Source of the DNA: Melieria omissa
Taxonomy: Eukaryota > Arthropoda > Insecta > Diptera > Ulidiidae
NCBI GenBank assembly: GCA_963971225.1
Contig: OZ020270.1
Span: forward strand, 29,015,123 to 29,079,122
Direction: 5' to 3'
Length of the DNA stretch: 64,000 bases
Position numbers and translations under genes: made by a program. This document shows positions 10,074-20,213 of this stretch, piece by piece (the stretch's first letter is position 1; every line of letters begins with the position of its first letter). Under the pieces are notes generated by a model. That model was not told the origin of the DNA. It ran no database searches and saw only the letters and a list, made by a program, of their open reading frames with translations.

Positions 10074-13000
10074 TTTTCGTAGATATCTTCAGGAATTGGC
10101 TCGTGCCAATCTACGTTCCTGTGCCACAGCCGCTGCATCAAAACTTTGGCTCGCAAAACCAACCCACAAACAAAACCGAGTGGATCGAAAATAGACATCG
10201 TTACGCTCAACATCTCCCCTTTAGTTGGGCGTCTGTTGCAGTCTAAAACTGCTTTTGGCACTCGCGAGAAGAGCAACTTAAAGAAAAAGTGATCATCGTT
10301 TGGATCCCAGTGCATACCTAGCACCTTCTCGGTAGCACTTTCACCTCGGCATTCGCAATCTTTCTGTGGTATACGCTGCTGCGCGTTGCTTGACACAGCT
10401 TGGAGGAGCTCTCTAGAATTCGACGCCACGCTCCTTAATTCAAAACCAGCCCAGCTGTGGATGTTGATGACGTCTTTCGTGACCTTAATGCATTCCTCGA
10501 CGTTATCAAAGCTGTCCATATAATCGTCGACATAATGACGGTCGACAATGGCATTAACTGCTCTTGGATGTGTGTCGCGATATTTTTCTGCATGTACATT
10601 CTTTACAAATTGTGCAGAGCACGGCGAGCTAATCGAACCAAAGATCATCGCCTTCATCACGTACACGTCCGGTGCTTTCGATCGATCGCCTCCTCTCCAC
10701 AAGAATCGCTGCGCACTTTGGTCTTCTTGACGAATTTGAATTCGATGAAACATCTCGCGGATGTCACCACATACTCCCACTCTACCCTGCCTAAAAGTAA
10801 ACAAAATAGCTAGGAGCGATTTCGGCTGGTACTCCTCTGGACCTTTCATAAGAGCGCAGTTTAAAGACATGTTATTGATTTTGGCCGCAGCGTCAAAAAC
10901 GAGTCTGCGCTTGTTGCCTTTGTTCACGTTGCATGTAGCGAAATGCGGCAAATACCAAGCGCGATCTGCATTTTCATTGATTTCTGCAGGCAATAGTCGT
11001 CTTGCATATCCCTTTTTGACGTACTCGTTGATTTTCGAAACGTACCATTCAGCATAATCTGAATCGCGAGCCATTTTTGCTTCAATTTGCTCCAAACGTT
11101 TAATGGCCATACTGAAACTTTCTGGAAATTGTATTCTATCGCTGCGCCAAAGCAGCCCAGTTTCGTAATTTCCGCCAACAAATTTGGTTGTCTGGTGCAA
11201 CAGCTTTTCGGCTCGAATGTCAGCTTCTGACCGGACAATTGATAATTGTTTTGGTTCAAATTTCTCCGCAGCGAAATATTCGGCAATCTGTTGGTTAACT
11301 TCAAATAGTGATGTGTCTTCAACGTCAACATGGCCAATAGTGCCATCTCTAACACAATATTCGTTGGATCCAAATAATGTCCATCCGAGATTTGTTTTGT
11401 GGGCTGAAAAACCGTCATCGAAATTGACAGCTTCAATTGTTCTGGTTAGCTTCGAGTGTGGCAATCCAATTAGAATTTTCGGTACTGCGTTGGTGTAATC
11501 GGCGATTTTCATTTGTTTCAGCTCTTCGTGACATTGCGTGAACTCGTTCAAATTCAAAGTTTGCTGCGGCAAATACAGCTTTTTCGTCGTGCGCACCCCT
11601 TTCATTTGGCTACTCGTTGCTCCTTCGCATGCGCCAGCGATTTCGAGCGACACTTGACTCGAATGCTCGTTCATTGTTTGGTTTCCGATCCACTTCAGCC
11701 GAAGTACATCTGTCTTGCCTTTGAGGCCAATGGCGTTTGCGATGCTCTCCTCTAGCAGAGATATTTTTGCCCCCTCGTCGATAAAGGCAATTACATTCAT
11801 TTCCCCTTTTGGTCCCTTTAGTTTGACCGGCAAATATTTTAGGAGTGTATGTGGACGACATGGCGAGTTCGTTTTAGCGAGTGGATGCTGGGAGTTTCGG
11901 TTGGCAGTTTGCACGGTGGCCACAGGTATATCGGTGGATGCAGGGTTGCATTTTTCTGGTTCATCGAGTTTATGTAGTAGACGATTGTGGAATTTATTAC
12001 ATGACGATATTCCACAGGCTCGACGTTTGCGGCAGTTCTGTACATTATGACCGGCTTGCATACAACAAAAACATAAATGTTTGCTCTTTACAATATTCCA
12101 GCGCTTAGAATAGTCTGCGTCTTTAAACTTTTGGCACTGGTACAAGCCATGGTTTTGTTCACACAATACACATAATTTTGTTTCTTCTTTTGTTACGGTC
12201 ATCACGGACTTAGAGTTGGTTTTGTTTTTTACGTTCGCTGAATCATTTGCTTGTACACTCTTTGTGGGCATAAGGTCTATCGCCATGGATATATGCATGG
12301 CGGTTTGCTGTAACCAATTACAAAAATCGCGTACTGTTGGGTATGGCTGCTGCAATGCAAAAATATGGCGAGTCCATTCCTCCCTCTTGTTCAGCGGCAG
12401 TTTACCAATTAATTCGTCGAGCAAGATTGGGTTGTTCAGATGTGGGATGGCCCCGGAATTTTCTAAAAAGGCAGTTAAGTTGGCGACCACTGAGCTGAAG
12501 TTGATGATATCGCCGATTCGACCACCCGTAACTGGGGGAAAGGCTCGCGCTTTAGCAATTTGGCTTCTGATAAGTAGTTCGGGGCGACCGTAGTGAAACT
12601 CGAGTGTCTTCATTGCAGCATCTACGCTTGAGGGGTGGATCAGTAGTGATTCCACCAGTTGTCTGGCTTTTCCTTTTAAGGCCTTCTGCAGGCGTAGCAG
12701 ATTTTCTAACTTCGAATACGAATTCATTTCCGTGGTCTCTTTATATGCCACGGAAAACATTGGCCACTCTTCGGGCGAACCATGGAATTCCGGCAGGTCT
12801 AATATTTTCCGTGTATGTGGATAATATTGTGGATTCCAAGGCGAATGCACCTGGCTTGCGGGAGGCACCGGATGCACATAGTGGCTAGGAAATTGTGGAG
12901 CATTGTTTGTGTTGTGAGTGGGTGGCGTTGGCATAGAGCTCCAATTTGTTGGCATAAAATCAGCAGCATAGCCATTGCTTGTGGCGTTGAAGTTTGGCTG

Positions 13001-13711
13001 TAGTATTCCAGCTCTGTTCATGGCAGACCCGATGTATGGGGCGCAGGCAGCGTCGGCGTTGACGCAGGTGACGTTGGCGATATTAGCGTCGGCAGGGTTT
13101 GTAGCAGTAACGTTAGCAGAATTAACGCTGGCGGAGAAAATCTTGTTACGGGAAGCGTAGTTATAAGTGGCGCTGGTAGGAATAGCGCTGGCGAAAGAAG
13201 CGCTGGCAGGTTTAGCGCTACTATAGGTATCGCTGGCTGAAGTTGCACCGACAGAATTGGCGCCGGCAGAGTTAGCGTCGGCAAGGATGCCGCGGGCAGA
13301 GGTAACGCCGGCAGATATGGCGCTGGCAGAGGTAGCGCCGGCAGGTATGACGTTGGTAGAGGTAGCGCCGGCAGAATTGGCGCGGGAAGGCATAGCTTCG
13401 TTGCTGTGTACGTCGGCCGGAGGGGCGTTGTTAGCTGTTTGGCGAGTTATTACCTCTTTGAATAGAAGTCTCTCCTTCTCAGATGAGGCTAGGGAGCTCT
13501 GTAGGCTTCTAATCTGTTCGCGTAGTTCTTCAATTAATGTTTCCTGTGGGATGATTGTAGACTCGTTCTCATCGCCACTGCAGGAGCTCTCCTCGCTGTT
13601 GTTGTCGGACATCTTGTCTTCGAGAACCTTCGGCTGTTGCTTCGTGCTACGTAGATTATAACGAGGCGCGGCTGCGTGAGTTGAACTTTCGCGAATATTC
13701 GTTGCTTTCAT
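9998..13711 (-). CDS. gag-pol: BEL copy 1, gag, protease and reverse transcriptase frame
   Basis: The ATG at 13711 opens 1237 residues. In order: a short coiled coil (about 58-90), an Ala/Ser/Thr-rich repetitive segment (about 105-230) encoded by 15-18-bp repeats, a DUF1759-type gag domain (from about 300), zinc knuckles (CVLCEQNHGLYQC and CFCCMQAGHNVQNC, about 520-580), a Pao-type protease with AFIDEGAKISLL, RT with VCGDIREMF and the catalytic YVDD (about 10515-10540), and the A17-associated region. It ends at a stop soon after the RT region because RNase H lies in the -1 frame. One gag-pol frame is usual for BEL, so the split is noteworthy. Confidence 0.88.
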   Translation of the reverse strand: MKATNIRESSTHAAAPRYNLRSTKQQPKVLEDKMSDNNSEESSCSGDENESTIIPQETLIEELREQIRSLQSSLASSEKERLLFKEVITRQTANNAPPADVHSNEAMPSRANSAGATSTNVIPAGATSASAISAGVTSARGILADANSAGANSVGATSASDTYSSAKPASASFASAIPTSATYNYASRNKIFSASVNSANVTATNPADANIANVTCVNADAACAPYIGSAMNRAGILQPNFNATSNGYAADFMPTNWSSMPTPPTHNTNNAPQFPSHYVHPVPPASQVHSPWNPQYYPHTRKILDLPEFHGSPEEWPMFSVAYKETTEMNSYSKLENLLRLQKALKGKARQLVESLLIHPSSVDAAMKTLEFHYGRPELLIRSQIAKARAFPPVTGGRIGDIINFSSVVANLTAFLENSGAIPHLNNPILLDELIGKLPLNKREEWTRHIFALQQPYPTVRDFCNWLQQTAMHISMAIDLMPTKSVQANDSANVKNKTNSKSVMTVTKEETKLCVLCEQNHGLYQCQKFKDADYSKRWNIVKSKHLCFCCMQAGHNVQNCRKRRACGISSCNKFHNRLLHKLDEPEKCNPASTDIPVATVQTANRNSQHPLAKTNSPCRPHTLLKYLPVKLKGPKGEMNVIAFIDEGAKISLLEESIANAIGLKGKTDVLRLKWIGNQTMNEHSSQVSLEIAGACEGATSSQMKGVRTTKKLYLPQQTLNLNEFTQCHEELKQMKIADYTNAVPKILIGLPHSKLTRTIEAVNFDDGFSAHKTNLGWTLFGSNEYCVRDGTIGHVDVEDTSLFEVNQQIAEYFAAEKFEPKQLSIVRSEADIRAEKLLHQTTKFVGGNYETGLLWRSDRIQFPESFSMAIKRLEQIEAKMARDSDYAEWYVSKINEYVKKGYARRLLPAEINENADRAWYLPHFATCNVNKGNKRRLVFDAAAKINNMSLNCALMKGPEEYQPKSLLAILFTFRQGRVGVCGDIREMFHRIQIRQEDQSAQRFLWRGGDRSKAPDVYVMKAMIFGSISSPCSAQFVKNVHAEKYRDTHPRAVNAIVDRHYVDDYMDSFDNVEECIKVTKDVINIHSWAGFELRSVASNSRELLQAVSSNAQQRIPQKDCECRGESATEKVLGMHWDPNDDHFFFKLLFSRVPKAVLDCNRRPTKGEMLSVTMSIFDPLGFVCGLVLRAKVLMQRLWHRNVDWHEPIPEDIYEKWVQWYRTLNAIRVLKCRDATVWNF
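10028..10034 (-). promoter_or_regulatory. Candidate -1 frameshift heptamer between RT and RNase H (copy 1)
   Basis: Read on the minus strand the heptamer is T TTA AAA in the upstream frame, matching X XXY YYZ. Slipping back one base enters the RNase H frame at the exact point where homology switches. The same site is at 16163-16169 and 22298-22304. I see no strong stem-loop 5-9 nt downstream; the nearest clear hairpin is about 66 nt away. A plain inherited 1-base indel is the alternative. Confidence 0.4.
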
Positions 13712-13778
13712 TAATATCGCGCGGCGGATGGCGATTTATATAAAATTTATTCAGCGGTACGAAAAGAATAAAAAAAGA

Positions 13779-14076
13779 TGTTGCGGCAAATGCAACTGTT
13801 CAGTGGGAAAAAAACAATTTTAACGCCGGTGATTAATTTTAAACCAACATTTATTCCTTAAACACCGAGTGTTTTTTTATTCTTTTTGTTCTTACACCAC
13901 TGAACTCCTTTCTTTTTACCGGAAACGGCTCTCTCTCGGTTCAGTGGCGTTTACATGATCTTTTGTTTGTTGTTACCAGTGTTGTATTTCAGTAAATCTT
14001 TTACATTTTAAATTTACATTACATTTTAGTATAAAAGATTAAATAAGCAAATTTTAGCATAGACTAATCGGCAACA
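13779..14076 (-). repeat. BEL array LTR 2 (shared by copies 1 and 2)
   Basis: It has the same termini as LTR 1. For minus-strand transcription it is the 5' LTR of copy 1 and the 3' LTR of copy 2. No host sequence lies on either side. Confidence 0.92.
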
Positions 14077-14078
14077 TT

Positions 14079-16208
14079 CTACCCCCCGTGATTCGATTCA
14101 CTGGGTTGAGAATCACTTTTAATATCGAGCACCGCAATCTTCGATGCTGGCCTTCGGAGGATTCCTGATGTCGTTTTAAACAGAACGGTCCGCACTTGAC
14201 CATCTGCGGCTGTGTTGGCTTCAGTTATTATGCCTCGTTTCCACTGACCGCGACTCTCATTATCGTCACATATGATGACAACGTCTCCCACAGATATCGG
14301 CTTCACTTTTCTGAACCACTTGGTGCGTCGGGTCAAGGTTGGCAGATACTCGAGTATCCACCTCTTCCAAAAGGTTTGCTTCAGTTGTTGCGCTATGTGC
14401 CACTGCTTCCGTAGACATGTTGTTTCAGGTACGGTGGGCGTTTGAACATCATTAGCGCAACCTAGTAGAAAATGGTTCGGCGTGAGAGGTTCGGCTTCGG
14501 TGCTCTCGATCGGCACATGAGTCAGTGGGCGCAAGTTGATGAGATTTTCGGCTTCAATGAGGAGGCCCAGCAACGTCTCAATTTGTGGCGCTCGTTCCTT
14601 TAAGGTGAACATTAAAACGCGCTTTTCGCTTCTCACCATTCTTTCCCATACACCCCCCGCAGATGGGTTTGCAGGCGCATTGAATACCCATTCTATGCCT
14701 CTACGGCTGCATTCAGATTCAATACCATTCCTAACATGAACCCAGTCTTCTTTGCTTGCACCAACAAAATTCGTTCCCCTATCGCTTCTGAGCCGCATAG
14801 GTACCCCTCTACGATTGATGAAATTGCGGCATACCATGATGGTTGCATCTGTTGACAGGTCTCTAGCCAACTCCAAGTGGATGGCTCTGGTAGTCAAGCA
14901 CGTGAACACAGCGACCCAACGTTTTTCTTGGCGGCGGCCTATGGCCACCAGCACGGGCCCGAAGTAGTCGACGCCCGAATAGGAAAAAGGGCGCACGGAA
15001 GGAGTTAGTCTGTCGATTGGCAATTGCCCCATTTGTGGTACCTCTGGAACGACGGATAGGTTTTTGCATACTTGGCATTCTGCCTTAATTGAAGTTAACA
15101 GGCGACGCACGTTCGGAATCCAATATTTCCGACGTACCGCACACACTATGGATTCGAAGTTGTGGTGATGGAAAAGTTCGTGATAATGTTTGGCTATTAG
15201 GCGCGAAATAGCGTGCCCCTTCGGCAATATAATAGGTCGCTTCGTTGACATTGGGATGCATTCAGCGTAGTCGATGCGACCCCATAACCGCATAACACCT
15301 TCGTCGTCTAACACTGGGCTCAATTTGTACAAACAGCTGCTTCTGTCTACTGGCGTGCTGTTCCGCAAAGATTTAACTTCGTCGGCATAAACTTCCTCCT
15401 GGACCAATCGGCAAACCATAAGCTCCGTTTTTTTAATGTCAGCAGCAACAATTGTCTTCGGCGCGTCCGGATGAGCGATCTTGCGGAGCTTCGAAACAGC
15501 TTTTCGGACCAGTGTCATCACCCTAAGAAACTTGTAAAAATTCGAAAATTTGTTAAACGGTATTACCGTGTCCGCTGGCCCCAAGGTGAATATCGGCTTT
15601 GCTCTTTTCTCTTCTTGGCACTCGACCCTTTTGGAGTCTAGTGGCATAGTTGGCCAGCTATCTTCCGGTAGCGCTAAAAATAGCGGCCCATTCAACCATT
15701 TGCAGTCCTGGGAAAAGGTTTTTATACGTGTTCCCTCGTCAGCGGGGTTTTCCTTCCCCGGCACCCATCTCCACTGGCTCACTTCGGATGCTTGCAAAAC
15801 CTCAGAGATGCGGTGTGCCACGAATTGCTTGTAACACCTCGCATCGGATTTTATCCATTCGATAACAATCTTGGAGTCAGACCAAAATAAGATTTTGTGC
15901 GGCTTCACGTCATGTCTATAGACAACGGCATCCTTCAACCTTACTCCCAACACGGCCGATTGTAGTTCCAGCCTTGGTATGGACAGCGGCTTCAATGGGC
16001 TGCATCGTGACCTCCCAGCGACGAATACGACTTCAGTTTTGTTGTCGTAGTGAATGCGCCAAAAGGCGACAGCCGCGAATGCAAGCTCGCTTGCATCGAC
16101 GAATATATGTAGCTGTATGTTGGCATGAGGATTCAAAAATTCCAAACTGTAGCATCTCGGCATTTTAAAACTCTGATGGCGTTCAGAGTTCGGTACCACT
16201 GCACCCAT
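14079..16208 (-). CDS. pol: BEL copy 2, second pol frame: RNase H and integrase
   Basis: This 709-residue frame is identical in layout to copy 1. The only protein difference noticed is a proline-to-threonine change in the C-terminal domain (EANTAADG, about 14205-14216). The RNase H acidic residues and DDE triad are retained. Confidence 0.88.
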   Translation of the reverse strand: MGAVVPNSERHQSFKMPRCYSLEFLNPHANIQLHIFVDASELAFAAVAFWRIHYDNKTEVVFVAGRSRCSPLKPLSIPRLELQSAVLGVRLKDAVVYRHDVKPHKILFWSDSKIVIEWIKSDARCYKQFVAHRISEVLQASEVSQWRWVPGKENPADEGTRIKTFSQDCKWLNGPLFLALPEDSWPTMPLDSKRVECQEEKRAKPIFTLGPADTVIPFNKFSNFYKFLRVMTLVRKAVSKLRKIAHPDAPKTIVAADIKKTELMVCRLVQEEVYADEVKSLRNSTPVDRSSCLYKLSPVLDDEGVMRLWGRIDYAECIPMSTKRPIILPKGHAISRLIAKHYHELFHHHNFESIVCAVRRKYWIPNVRRLLTSIKAECQVCKNLSVVPEVPQMGQLPIDRLTPSVRPFSYSGVDYFGPVLVAIGRRQEKRWVAVFTCLTTRAIHLELARDLSTDATIMVCRNFINRRGVPMRLRSDRGTNFVGASKEDWVHVRNGIESECSRRGIEWVFNAPANPSAGGVWERMVRSEKRVLMFTLKERAPQIETLLGLLIEAENLINLRPLTHVPIESTEAEPLTPNHFLLGCANDVQTPTVPETTCLRKQWHIAQQLKQTFWKRWILEYLPTLTRRTKWFRKVKPISVGDVVIICDDNESRGQWKRGIITEANTAADGQVRTVLFKTTSGILRRPASKIAVLDIKSDSQPSESNHGG

Positions 16209-19200
16209 TTTTCGTAGATATCTTCAGGAATTGGCTCGTGCCAATCTACGTTCCTGTGCCACAGCCGCTGCATCAAAACTTTGGCTCGCAAAACCAACCC
16301 ACAAACAAAACCGAGTGGATCGAAAATAGACATCGTTACGCTCAACATCTCCCCTTTAGTTGGGCGTCTGTTGCAGTCTAAAACTGCTTTTGGCACTCGC
16401 GAGAAGAGCAACTTAAAGAAAAAGTGATCATCGTTTGGATCCCAGTGCATACCTAGCACCTTCTCGGTAGCACTTTCACCTCGGCATTCGCAATCTTTCT
16501 GTGGTATACGCTGCTGCGCGTTGCTTGACACAGCTTGGAGGAGCTCTCTAGAATTCGACGCCACGCTCCTTAATTCAAAACCAGCCCAGCTGTGGATGTT
16601 GATGACGTCTTTCGTGACCTTAATGCATTCCTCGACGTTATCAAAGCTGTCCATATAATCGTCGACATAATGACGGTCGACAATGGCATTAACTGCTCTT
16701 GGATGTGTGTCGCGATATTTTTCTGCATGTACATTCTTTACAAATTGTGCAGAGCACGGCGAGCTAATCGAACCAAAGATCATCGCCTTCATCACGTACA
16801 CGTCCGGTGCTTTCGATCGATCGCCTCCTCTCCACAAGAATCGCTGCGCACTTTGGTCTTCTTGACGAATTTGAATTCGATGAAACATCTCGCGGATGTC
16901 ACCACATACTCCCACTCTACCCTGCCTAAAAGTAAACAAAATAGCTAGGAGCGATTTCGGCTGGTACTCCTCTGGACCTTTCATAAGAGCGCAGTTTAAA
17001 GACATGTTATTGATTTTGGCCGCAGCGTCAAAAACGAGTCTGCGCTTGTTGCCTTTGTTCACGTTGCATGTAGCGAAATGCGGCAAATACCAAGCGCGAT
17101 CTGCATTTTCATTGATTTCTGCAGGCAATAGTCGTCTTGCATATCCCTTTTTGACGTACTCGTTGATTTTCGAAACGTACCATTCAGCATAATCTGAATC
17201 GCGAGCCATTTTTGCTTCAATTTGCTCCAAACGTTTAATGGCCATACTGAAACTTTCTGGAAATTGTATTCTATCGCTGCGCCAAAGCAGCCCAGTTTCG
17301 TAATTTCCGCCAACAAATTTGGTTGTCTGGTGCAACAGCTTTTCGGCTCGAATGTCAGCTTCTGACCGGACAATTGATAATTGTTTTGGTTCAAATTTCT
17401 CCGCAGCGAAATATTCGGCAATCTGTTGGTTAACTTCAAATAGTGATGTGTCTTCAACGTCAACATGGCCAATAGTGCCATCTCTAACACAATATTCGTT
17501 GGATCCAAATAATGTCCATCCGAGATTTGTTTTGTGGGCTGAAAAACCGTCATCGAAATTGACAGCTTCAATTGTTCTGGTTAGCTTCGAGTGTGGCAAT
17601 CCAATTAGAATTTTCGGTACTGCGTTGGTGTAATCGGCGATTTTCATTTGTTTCAGCTCTTCGTGACATTGCGTGAACTCGTTCAAATTCAAAGTTTGCT
17701 GCGGCAAATACAGCTTTTTCGTCGTGCGCACCCCTTTCATTTGGCTACTCGTTGCTCCTTCGCATGCGCCAGCGATTTCGAGCGACACTTGACTCGAATG
17801 CTCGTTCATTGTTTGGTTTCCGATCCACTTCAGCCGAAGTACATCTGTCTTGCCTTTGAGGCCAATGGCGTTTGCGATGCTCTCCTCTAGCAGAGATATT
17901 TTTGCCCCCTCGTCGATAAAGGCAATTACATTCATTTCCCCTTTTGGTCCCTTTAGTTTGACCGGCAAATATTTTAGGAGTGTATGTGGACGACATGGCG
18001 AGTTCGTTTTAGCGAGTGGATGCTGGGAGTTTCGGTTGGCAGTTTGCACGGTGGCCACAGGTATATCGGTGGATGCAGGGTTGCATTTTTCTGGTTCATC
18101 GAGTTTATGTAGTAGACGATTGTGGAATTTATTACATGACGATATTCCACAGGCTCGACGTTTGCGGCAGTTCTGTACATTATGACCGGCTTGCATACAA
18201 CAAAAACATAAATGTTTGCTGTTTACAATATTCCAGCGCTTAGAATAGTCTGCGTCTTTAAACTTTTGGCACTGGTACAAGCCATGGTTTTGTTCACACA
18301 ATACACATAATTTTGTTTCTTCTTTTGTTACGGTCATCACGGACTTGGAGTTGGTTTTGTTTTTTACGTTCGCTGAATCATTTGCTTGTACACTCTTTGT
18401 GGGCATAAGGTCTATCGCCATGGATATATGCATGGCGGTTTGCTGTAACCAATTACAAAAATCGCGTACTGTTGGGTATGGCTGCTGCAATGCAAAAATA
18501 TGGCGAGTCCATTCCTCCCTCTTGTTCAGCGGCAGTTTACCAATTAATTCGTCGAGCAAGATTGGGTTGTTCAGATGTGGGATGGCCCCGGAATTTTCTA
18601 AAAAGGCAGTTAAGTTGGCGACCACTGAGCTGAAGTTGATGATATCGCCGATTCGACCACCCGTAACTGGGGGAAAGGCTCGCGCTTTAGCAATTTGGCT
18701 TCTGATAAGTAGTTCGGGGCGACCGTAGTGAAACTCGAGTGTCTTCATTGCAGCATCTACGCTTGAGGGGTGGATCAGTAGTGATTCCACCAGTTGTCTG
18801 GCTTTTCCTTTTAAGGCCTTCTGCAGGCGTAGCAGATTTTCTAACTTCGAATACGAATTCATTTCCGTGGTCTCTTTATATGCCACGGAAAACATTGGCC
18901 ACTCTTCGGGCGAACCATGGAATTCCGGCAGGTCTAATATTTTCCGTGTATGTGGATAATATTGTGGATTCCAAGGCGAATGCACCTGGCTTGCGGGAGG
19001 CACCGGATGCACATAGTGGCTAGGAAATTGTGGAGCATTGTTTGTGTTGTGAGTGGGTGGCGTTGGCATAGAGCTCCAATTTGTTGGCATAAAATCAGCA
19101 GCATAGCCATTGCTTGTGGCGTTGAAGTTTGGCTGTAGTATTCCAGCTCTGTTCATGGCAGACCCGATGTATGGGGCGCAGGCAGCGTCGGCGTTGACGC

Positions 19201-19846
19201 AGGTGACGTTGGCGATATTAGCGTCGGCAGGGTTTGTAGCAGTAACGTTAGCAGAATTAACGCTGGCGGAGAAAATCTTGTTACGGGAAGCGTAGTTATA
19301 AGTGGCGCTGGTAGGAATAGCGCTGGCGAAAGAAGCGCTGGCAGGTTTAGCGCTACTATAGGTATCGCTGGCTGAAGTTGCACCGACAGAATTGGCGCCG
19401 GCAGAGTTAGCGTCGGCAAGGATGCCGCGGGCAGAGGTAACGCCGGCAGATATGGCGCTGGCAGAGGTAGCGCCGGCAGGTATGACGTTGGTAGAGGTAG
19501 CGCCGGCAGAATTGGCGCGGGAAGGCATAGCTTCGTTGCTGTGTACGTCGGCCGGAGGGGCGTTGTTAGCTGTTTGGCGAGTTATTACCTCTTTGAATAG
19601 AAGTCTCTCCTTCTCAGATGAGGCTAGGGAGCTCTGTAGGCTTCTAATCTGTTCGCGTAGTTCTTCAATTAATGTTTCCTGTGGGATGATTGTAGACTCG
19701 TTCTCATCGCCACTGCAGGAGCTCTCCTCGCTGTTGTTGTCGGACATCTTGTCTTCGAGAACCTTCGGCTGTTGCTTCGTGCTACGTAGATTATAACGAG
19801 GCGCGGCTGCGTGAGTTGAACTTTCGCGAATATTCGTTGCTTTCAT
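16133..19846 (-). CDS. gag-pol: BEL copy 2, gag, protease and reverse transcriptase frame
   Basis: This 1237-residue frame is collinear with copy 1. The one residue change noticed is asparagine for lysine just before the second zinc knuckle (NIVNSKHLC, near 18220). RT and YVDD are unchanged. The same -1 step to RNase H occurs at 16163-16169. Confidence 0.88.
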   Translation of the reverse strand: MKATNIRESSTHAAAPRYNLRSTKQQPKVLEDKMSDNNSEESSCSGDENESTIIPQETLIEELREQIRSLQSSLASSEKERLLFKEVITRQTANNAPPADVHSNEAMPSRANSAGATSTNVIPAGATSASAISAGVTSARGILADANSAGANSVGATSASDTYSSAKPASASFASAIPTSATYNYASRNKIFSASVNSANVTATNPADANIANVTCVNADAACAPYIGSAMNRAGILQPNFNATSNGYAADFMPTNWSSMPTPPTHNTNNAPQFPSHYVHPVPPASQVHSPWNPQYYPHTRKILDLPEFHGSPEEWPMFSVAYKETTEMNSYSKLENLLRLQKALKGKARQLVESLLIHPSSVDAAMKTLEFHYGRPELLIRSQIAKARAFPPVTGGRIGDIINFSSVVANLTAFLENSGAIPHLNNPILLDELIGKLPLNKREEWTRHIFALQQPYPTVRDFCNWLQQTAMHISMAIDLMPTKSVQANDSANVKNKTNSKSVMTVTKEETKLCVLCEQNHGLYQCQKFKDADYSKRWNIVNSKHLCFCCMQAGHNVQNCRKRRACGISSCNKFHNRLLHKLDEPEKCNPASTDIPVATVQTANRNSQHPLAKTNSPCRPHTLLKYLPVKLKGPKGEMNVIAFIDEGAKISLLEESIANAIGLKGKTDVLRLKWIGNQTMNEHSSQVSLEIAGACEGATSSQMKGVRTTKKLYLPQQTLNLNEFTQCHEELKQMKIADYTNAVPKILIGLPHSKLTRTIEAVNFDDGFSAHKTNLGWTLFGSNEYCVRDGTIGHVDVEDTSLFEVNQQIAEYFAAEKFEPKQLSIVRSEADIRAEKLLHQTTKFVGGNYETGLLWRSDRIQFPESFSMAIKRLEQIEAKMARDSDYAEWYVSKINEYVKKGYARRLLPAEINENADRAWYLPHFATCNVNKGNKRRLVFDAAAKINNMSLNCALMKGPEEYQPKSLLAILFTFRQGRVGVCGDIREMFHRIQIRQEDQSAQRFLWRGGDRSKAPDVYVMKAMIFGSISSPCSAQFVKNVHAEKYRDTHPRAVNAIVDRHYVDDYMDSFDNVEECIKVTKDVINIHSWAGFELRSVASNSRELLQAVSSNAQQRIPQKDCECRGESATEKVLGMHWDPNDDHFFFKLLFSRVPKAVLDCNRRPTKGEMLSVTMSIFDPLGFVCGLVLRAKVLMQRLWHRNVDWHEPIPEDIYEKWVQWYRTLNAIRVLKCRDATVWNF

Positions 19847-19913
19847 TAATATCGCGCGGCGGATGGCGATTTATATAAAATTTATTCAGCGGTACGAAAA
19901 GAATAAAAAAAGA

Positions 19914-20211
19914 TGTTGCGGCAAATGCAACTGTTCAGTGGGAAAAAAACAATTTTAACGCCGGTGATTAATTTTAAACCAACATTTATTCCTTAAACAC
20001 CGAGTGTTTTTTTATTCTTTTTGTTCTTACACCACTGAACTCCTTTCTTTTTACCGGAAACGGCTCTCTCTCGGTTCAGTGGCGTTTACATGATCTTTTG
20101 TTTGTTGTTACCAGTGTTGTATTTCAGTAAATCTTTTACATTTTAAATTTACATTACATTTTAGTATAAAAGATTAAATAAGCAAATTTTAGCATAGACT
20201 AATCGGCAACA
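19914..20211 (-). repeat. BEL array LTR 3 (shared by copies 2 and 3)
   Basis: It is a 298-bp LTR with the same termini as LTRs 1 and 2 and directly abuts both internal regions. Confidence 0.92.
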
Positions 20212-20213
20212 TT

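Noticed and set aside
13257..13661. Plus-strand Ala/Glu-rich ORF in the BEL gag region (also in the other two copies)
   Set aside because: It is a shadow of the repetitive Ala-rich gag segment on the minus strand, and has no start context or homology of its own.
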